This document shows positions 5,068 through 8,850 of a DNA stretch of 8,850 nucleotides, one piece after another (the stretch's first letter is position 1; each line of letters starts with the position of its first letter). The notes under the pieces are model-generated. The model was not told the DNA's origin and ran no database searches. It saw nothing but the letters and a program-made list of their open reading frames with translations. The translations under genes were made by a program, and so were the position numbers. This DNA is from Filomicrobium sp. (GTDB taxonomy: Bacteria > Pseudomonadota > Alphaproteobacteria > Rhizobiales > Hyphomicrobiaceae). The stretch covers positions 1 to 8,850 of the forward strand of contig JAJFHK010000404.1 of the NCBI GenBank assembly GCA_021775655.1, given 5' to 3'.

Positions 5068-7269
5068 ATGAGTATCGAGGATCGCGAGGACGATGATGGC
5101 GAATCCGGGTTTAATCCCGATCGCATCATTTCAGCTATTAGCCGCCGCTGGCGGTTAGCTGCGGGCATCGCCTGCGCGACAACGCTCGCCGCGATCACTG
5201 TCACAGTTCTCCTGCCAAACCGGTACGAAGCAGCCGCCACGCTTCAGCTTGACCCACGAAAAAAGAATGTTTCCAACGTCGAAGGCGTCGTCTCCGATCT
5301 CAACGTCGACACGGCCGCGATCGAAAGCGAAGCCGAAGTAATTCGCTCCCGCAAGATCTTGCTCAAGGTCATCGACCGCTTAAATTTGCGCAACGACCCG
5401 GAATTCAACCAATCCAGCCTGTTTGAAAGCTTGTTTGGTTCGCTTGCTGTACCACCGACGAATGCAGCCGCTCGGAACGCTTCAAACGATCCTGCCTATC
5501 CCCGTCGCGACGAATTCGCCATGGCCTTCGCAAAGAACCTGAAGGTTTCCCGTGTCCGCAACACGCTGTTGCTTGAGATCAAGTTTTCCTCAGCCGACGC
5601 CGATAAAGCAGCACTCATCGCCAACACAATCGCCGATGTTTATATCGCCGAGCAACTCGCCGCGAAATCTGGCATATCTGAAACAGCAACCAGCCTGCTC
5701 GACGGCCGCCTCGAAGCGCTGCGCAAAAAAGTTTCAGAAGCAGAATCCCGCGTCGAAGCTTATAAATCCGAACAAAACATCTTCGCCAGCGAAGGCCAGA
5801 TTCTCTCCGAAAAGGAACTAGCGCGTTGGATGGAACAGACGGTCGGCGCGCGTAACCGATCGGCCGAAATGCGCGCGCGCTACGAACGCGTCAAAGAGTT
5901 GCGAACTTCCGGAAGGCCCACCTCGGCCATTGCCGACGTCCTCGCCAGCCATACAGTTCGCTTGTTGAAGGATAAACTCGCTGACGCCAGCCGCCGCAAG
6001 GCGGAGCTTTCCACCCGCTACGGCAAGCGGCATCCCGAGATGATCAAAGTGCGCGCTGAACTGCGCGACGCCGAACAACAGCTTGATCGCGAGATTAATT
6101 CGCTGATCTCAAATCTTGAAAATGAATATGTCGAGGCAGCATCACGCGAACGCGAGCTGCTTGCCGGCCTGGAAGAAAAGAAGGGCGAAGAAGCCAAAAG
6201 ACGCGCGGCCAACGTTCGTCTCAACGAACTAGAGCGCGAGGCTGAAACATCCCGCCAAGTTTATTCTGTTCTCCTTGCACGGTATAAAGAAAACGCAGCC
6301 ACGCAGTCCCTGCAACTGCCCGATGCCCGTATCGTCGAACAGGCCGATACGCCGACATCTCCCGCGGCACCCAAACGTAAGCAAATCATTGCACTGGCTG
6401 CGGCAGGAGGGCTGGCCCTCGGTCTTGCACTCATCCTTGCACTTGAATTTGCTGCACCCGGAATCGGGCGGCCAGAAGAGGCCGAGGGCTTACTCGCGCT
6501 TGAACATATTTCTTCTCTCCCCCGCCTTGAAAACGCCACCGATGAATCCGGGGATCCCCTGCGTGCAACCCGATTGATGATAGCTGCTCCGACGAGTGGC
6601 TTCGCCGAAGCTATCCGCGCACTGCGCCGCGAGATCGACGTAAGGCAGCTCGATCCTGGCCCACGCATCATCCTCATTGCAGCAAGCCTGCCCGGGGAAG
6701 GCGCCAGTGTCGTCGCCTCTAACCTTGCCCACTATTATGCCCAAACCGGCGATCGCGTCGTGCTTGTTGACGCCGACTTACGCCGGGCGAACCTGACCCG
6801 CCAGCTTGCTCCACAACGCTCCGCAGGCCTCGCCGAAGTCCTCAACGGCGTCATGCCACCTGAACATGCAGTCCTTCGCGACCAACTTACAAACCTTCAT
6901 TTTCTACCCGCCACCGGTGGCGGTCTCGTCCCAACCAGGCAGGCCGAATTACTCGCAACAGCCGCCATGCCGAAGGCGCTTGGCCGTCTAAAGAGCCAGT
7001 TCGACACGATCGTCATTGACGCACCACCTCTGTTGCCAGTGATCGATACGCGCATCATTGCCGATTACGCCGACCAGATCGTCTTCGTAATGGCTTGGCG
7101 TCGCACGCCCAAACAGCTCGCCCGAAAAGCCATGAAGCTATTGAGCGTCAATGAGGACCGCATCACCGGGGTTGTGGTCAACCAAGTCGACACGGACGTA
7201 CTAGCCAACGACAGCGGCATCGAACTTGTGAGTGGTTCCCGCCAGCCCGAATCTGTTCTTGCGGCCTGA
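5068..7269 (+). CDS. Polysaccharide co-polymerase with fused BY-kinase-like domain (ExoP/GumC/Wzc type), degenerate Walker A
   Basis: This 733-residue inner-membrane protein follows the PCP-2a layout. It has an acidic cytosolic N-terminus, TM1 at about 28-49, a Wzz domain to about 110, a long periplasmic coiled coil at about 209-400, a GNVR-like tail with TSRQVYSVLLARYKE, a proline-rich stretch at about 426-437, and TM2 at about 440-465. The cytosolic BY-kinase-like domain follows, with the oligomerisation motif E514xxR517xxR520, Walker A' VDADLR (D568, D570) and Walker B VIDAPP (D651). The Walker A segment reads PGEGAS, with Ala546 (codon GCC, 6703-6705) where active kinases have the catalytic lysine, and the C-terminus has no tyrosine cluster. 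Chain-length control is likely kept while autophosphorylation is likely lost. The gene starts 117 nt after the barrel gene, with no good ribosome binding site before ATG 5068; the frame is open back to 4987 without another usual start. Confidence 0.93.
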   Translation: MSIEDREDDDGESGFNPDRIISAISRRWRLAAGIACATTLAAITVTVLLPNRYEAAATLQLDPRKKNVSNVEGVVSDLNVDTAAIESEAEVIRSRKILLKVIDRLNLRNDPEFNQSSLFESLFGSLAVPPTNAAARNASNDPAYPRRDEFAMAFAKNLKVSRVRNTLLLEIKFSSADADKAALIANTIADVYIAEQLAAKSGISETATSLLDGRLEALRKKVSEAESRVEAYKSEQNIFASEGQILSEKELARWMEQTVGARNRSAEMRARYERVKELRTSGRPTSAIADVLASHTVRLLKDKLADASRRKAELSTRYGKRHPEMIKVRAELRDAEQQLDREINSLISNLENEYVEAASRERELLAGLEEKKGEEAKRRAANVRLNELEREAETSRQVYSVLLARYKENAATQSLQLPDARIVEQADTPTSPAAPKRKQIIALAAAGGLALGLALILALEFAAPGIGRPEEAEGLLALEHISSLPRLENATDESGDPLRATRLMIAAPTSGFAEAIRALRREIDVRQLDPGPRIILIAASLPGEGASVVASNLAHYYAQTGDRVVLVDADLRRANLTRQLAPQRSAGLAEVLNGVMPPEHAVLRDQLTNLHFLPATGGGLVPTRQAELLATAAMPKALGRLKSQFDTIVIDAPPLLPVIDTRIIADYADQIVFVMAWRRTPKQLARKAMKLLSVNEDRITGVVVNQVDTDVLANDSGIELVSGSRQPESVLAA

Positions 7270-7472
7270 CAGTCCCCGCAACGGGCTTCCTGTAGATCCA
7301 TGACCGGCTGCGCAGCTCCGAACTTCCGACCCCGAAGTTGATCCAGACCTGCACGAGCTAAATAAACATTTAATCAATTATTTCAGTGACTTTCAGTCAA
7401 TCTTTAGGGATTTCGGTTGAAATCACGACAACTGTAAGCAGAGCTGATTTAGCCACGCGCGTAAGGTATCAA
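7270..7472 (+). promoter_or_regulatory. AT-rich intergenic region with a repeated TTTCAGT motif, probable promoter for the transferase gene
   Basis: This 203-bp gap breaks the cluster. Its first half is GC-rich with small stems: GCTGCGCAGC at 7307-7316, and AACTTC/GAAGTT at 7321-7339, neither followed by a T-run. From about 7358 it turns strongly AT-rich, with the near-palindrome TAATCAATTA at 7371-7380. TTTCAGT then occurs at 7381 and 7391, and TTTCGGT at 7411, spaced 10 and 20 nt apart on the same strand, as expected of a helically phased binding site. No clear -35/-10 pair could be fixed. AAGG at 7463-7466 is the ribosome binding site for the next gene. Confidence 0.4.
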
Positions 7473-8850
7473 ATGTCGATAAGCACCGCCCTGACGAATG
7501 AACAGAACCTGGCACCCGGTGCCACTCCTGTAAACCATCGAGCCACTCGCCAATCTTGGTCTCGCCGCGTCGCAGTTGACGCCGTCGCCATTCTCGACGC
7601 GACCGCAATCATCATTGGCGCATTCCTTCCAGTCACCATCTATGCCAAGTTTGGCGGTCTCGATCCAAACTGGATGTTGACGCTGCAGTCGAGCATCGCT
7701 GCCGCCGTTGTGGCCTTCTTCCTTCTGCGAAGCTGGGGCATGTACGATGAGCGCACTTTGAGCGAGCTGCCCGAACACCCCGGTCGCCTGCTCGCTGCTC
7801 TGTTTATCGCACTCTTCGCCGTCATCGGCCTCGGTCTCCCGTTTGCCATAAAGGACGCTCACCTATGGGTGTGGTATGCAGCATGGGCTTCGGCAAGCTA
7901 CACAATGTTGCTGGCCATTCGCGGTATCTCGCGAGTTGTCCTGAAAAGGCTCACGGCAGCGGGGTACTTCGATCAGCGCATTGCAGTCTACGGCGCTGGC
8001 CAGATCGCACGCCGGGTCCACGATTACCTGACCAGCGGACAACACGGTATTCATTTCTCAGGCGTCTATGACGACCGCATTGGCGAAGACCGTATCAATC
8101 CCGAAGGCCTCGTCGTCGCCGGCCGCTTAGATGACCTCATCAAAGCCAGCAGCAACGAACAAATCGACCAGATCATCATCGCACTGCCGCAGGTTGCCGA
8201 AGGCCGCATGGCTGCGATCGCCGCCAAAATGGAGCGTCTGCCGGTTAGCGTTCACATCGTCACCCACATCGCTTCCGACCTCATCGAGCACTCAAGCGCT
8301 CATAAGGTGTCGAATCTCGGACCCGTCGGCATGCTCGACGTAAAGCAGAAGGCATTGTCTGACTGGGCCCCGATCGTAAAGCGGGTCGAAGACATCGTGC
8401 TCGGTTCGCTATTCCTACTGAGTGCGGCAGCTCTATTTCCACTGATCGCCCTTGCCATAAGGGCGGAAACGAAAGGCCCCGTGATCTTCCGTCAGCGCCG
8501 GCGTGGTGTGAATAAGCAGGAGTTCGAAGTTTACAAGTTCCGCACCATGACGGTCATGGAAGACGGCAACGACGTGCAACAAGCCACCGAGAACGACCCG
8601 CGCGTCACCCGCGTCGGAGCCTTTCTGCGGCGCTTCAGCCTCGATGAACTGCCCCAGCTAATCAATGTGCTGAAAGGCGACATGAGCCTCGTCGGCCCTC
8701 GCCCGCATGCCATCAACCATGACGATGAATTCGACAGCAAGCTGGAGCGCTACGCCAATCGTCACCAAGTCAAGCCAGGCATAACCGGGCTCGCCCAGAT
8801 CCGCGGCTTGCGCGGCCCAACCGACACTGCCGAAAAACTAGAAGAGCGCC
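7473..8850 (+). CDS. Undecaprenyl-phosphate hexose-1-phosphate transferase (WcaJ/PssY-type), 3' partial
   Basis: The frame runs open from ATG 7473 (AAGG 6 nt upstream) past the window edge, giving 459 residues; roughly the last 50 of the usual length are missing. Four predicted membrane helices lie at about 33-57, 67-90, 107-127 and 132-152. A CoA_binding_3-like Rossmann domain begins with [12 protein letters not shown] near residue 170. A fifth membrane segment (308-331) then leads into the bacterial sugar transferase (Bac_transf) catalytic domain. That domain shows VYKFRTM (353-359), the catalytic Asp-Glu pair D391-E392 in [14 protein letters not shown] (407-412), and [12 protein letters not shown]. 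The family moves a hexose-1-phosphate, usually glucose or galactose, from UDP-sugar onto undecaprenyl phosphate at the inner membrane, starting repeat-unit assembly. The presence of the four N-terminal helices separates it from short ExoY/PglC-like forms. It is the committing enzyme for the polymer exported by the upstream genes. Confidence 0.93.
   Translation, partial: MSISTALTNEQNLAPGATPVNHRATRQSWSRRVAVDAVAILDATAIIIGAFLPVTIYAKFGGLDPNWMLTLQSSIAAAVVAFFLLRSWGMYDERTLSELPEHPGRLLAALFIALFAVIGLGLPFAIKDAHLWVWYAAWASASYTMLLAIRGISRVVLKRLTAAGYFDQRIAVYGAGQIARRVHDYLTSGQHGIHFSGVYDDRIGEDRINPEGLVVAGRLDDLIKASSNEQIDQIIIALPQVAEGRMAAIAAKMERLPVSVHIVTHIASDLIEHSSAHKVSNLGPVGMLDVKQKALSDWAPIVKRVEDIVLGSLFLLSAAALFPLIALAIRAETKGPVIFRQRRRGVNKQEFEVYKFRTMTVMEDGNDVQQATENDPRVTRVGAFLRRFSLDELPQLINVLKGDMSLVGPRPHAINHDDEFDSKLERYANRHQVKPGITGLAQIRGLRGPTDTAEKLEER

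Noticed and set aside
1..8850. CRISPR array, tRNA or rRNA gene, insertion sequence or phage module
   Set aside because: I saw no regularly spaced long repeats, no tRNA-like cloverleaf, no transposase-like intact frame and no flanking target duplications.

Overview
The window looks like chromosomal DNA of an alphaproteobacterium, probably of the Hyphomicrobiales type. The basis is moderately GC-rich coding sequence, an exopolysaccharide locus with a short lipoprotein exporter, a BBP2_2-type outer-membrane barrel and an ExoP/GumC-like co-polymerase, and small secreted cationic proteins with AEA-A signal cleavage sites. The lineage call is inference; no rRNA or other marker gene is present.

Left part (1-1800): the 3' end of an amidase-signature enzyme, a perfect hairpin terminator, then two tandem paralogous genes for small, exported, extremely basic proteins (475-1050 and 1273-1731). 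They share a signal peptide and a C-terminal four-cysteine core, while the middle segments have diverged. Each is a complete unit with its own 40-bp conserved upstream element, a good ribosome binding site and a hairpin terminator. The element ends exactly 56 nt before the start codon in both copies.

Middle (1795-3034): about 350 bp with no convincing gene, possibly a decayed minus-strand coding remnant. A SAM-dependent methyltransferase on the minus strand (2152-2835) follows, transcribed divergently from the polysaccharide genes across a roughly 200-bp intergenic region.

Right part (3035-8850): a plus-strand polysaccharide synthesis and export cluster. It holds a short OPX lipoprotein, an outer-membrane beta-barrel protein whose start codon overlaps the OPX stop codon, a 733-residue Wzz/BY-kinase fusion (polysaccharide co-polymerase), and after an AT-rich gap the initiating undecaprenyl-phosphate hexose-1-phosphate transferase, cut by the window edge. 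Together they suggest a Wzx/Wzy-type pathway: the last enzyme loads the first sugar on the lipid carrier, the co-polymerase controls chain length and bridges the periplasm, and the OPX/barrel pair forms the outer-membrane exit. No flippase, polymerase or further glycosyltransferase is visible here.

The most notable observations are the kinase-like domain whose Walker A lysine is alanine and which lacks a C-terminal tyrosine cluster, the coupled short-OPX/barrel pair that fits a composite export channel, and the duplicated cationic four-cysteine proteins with their precisely spaced upstream element.
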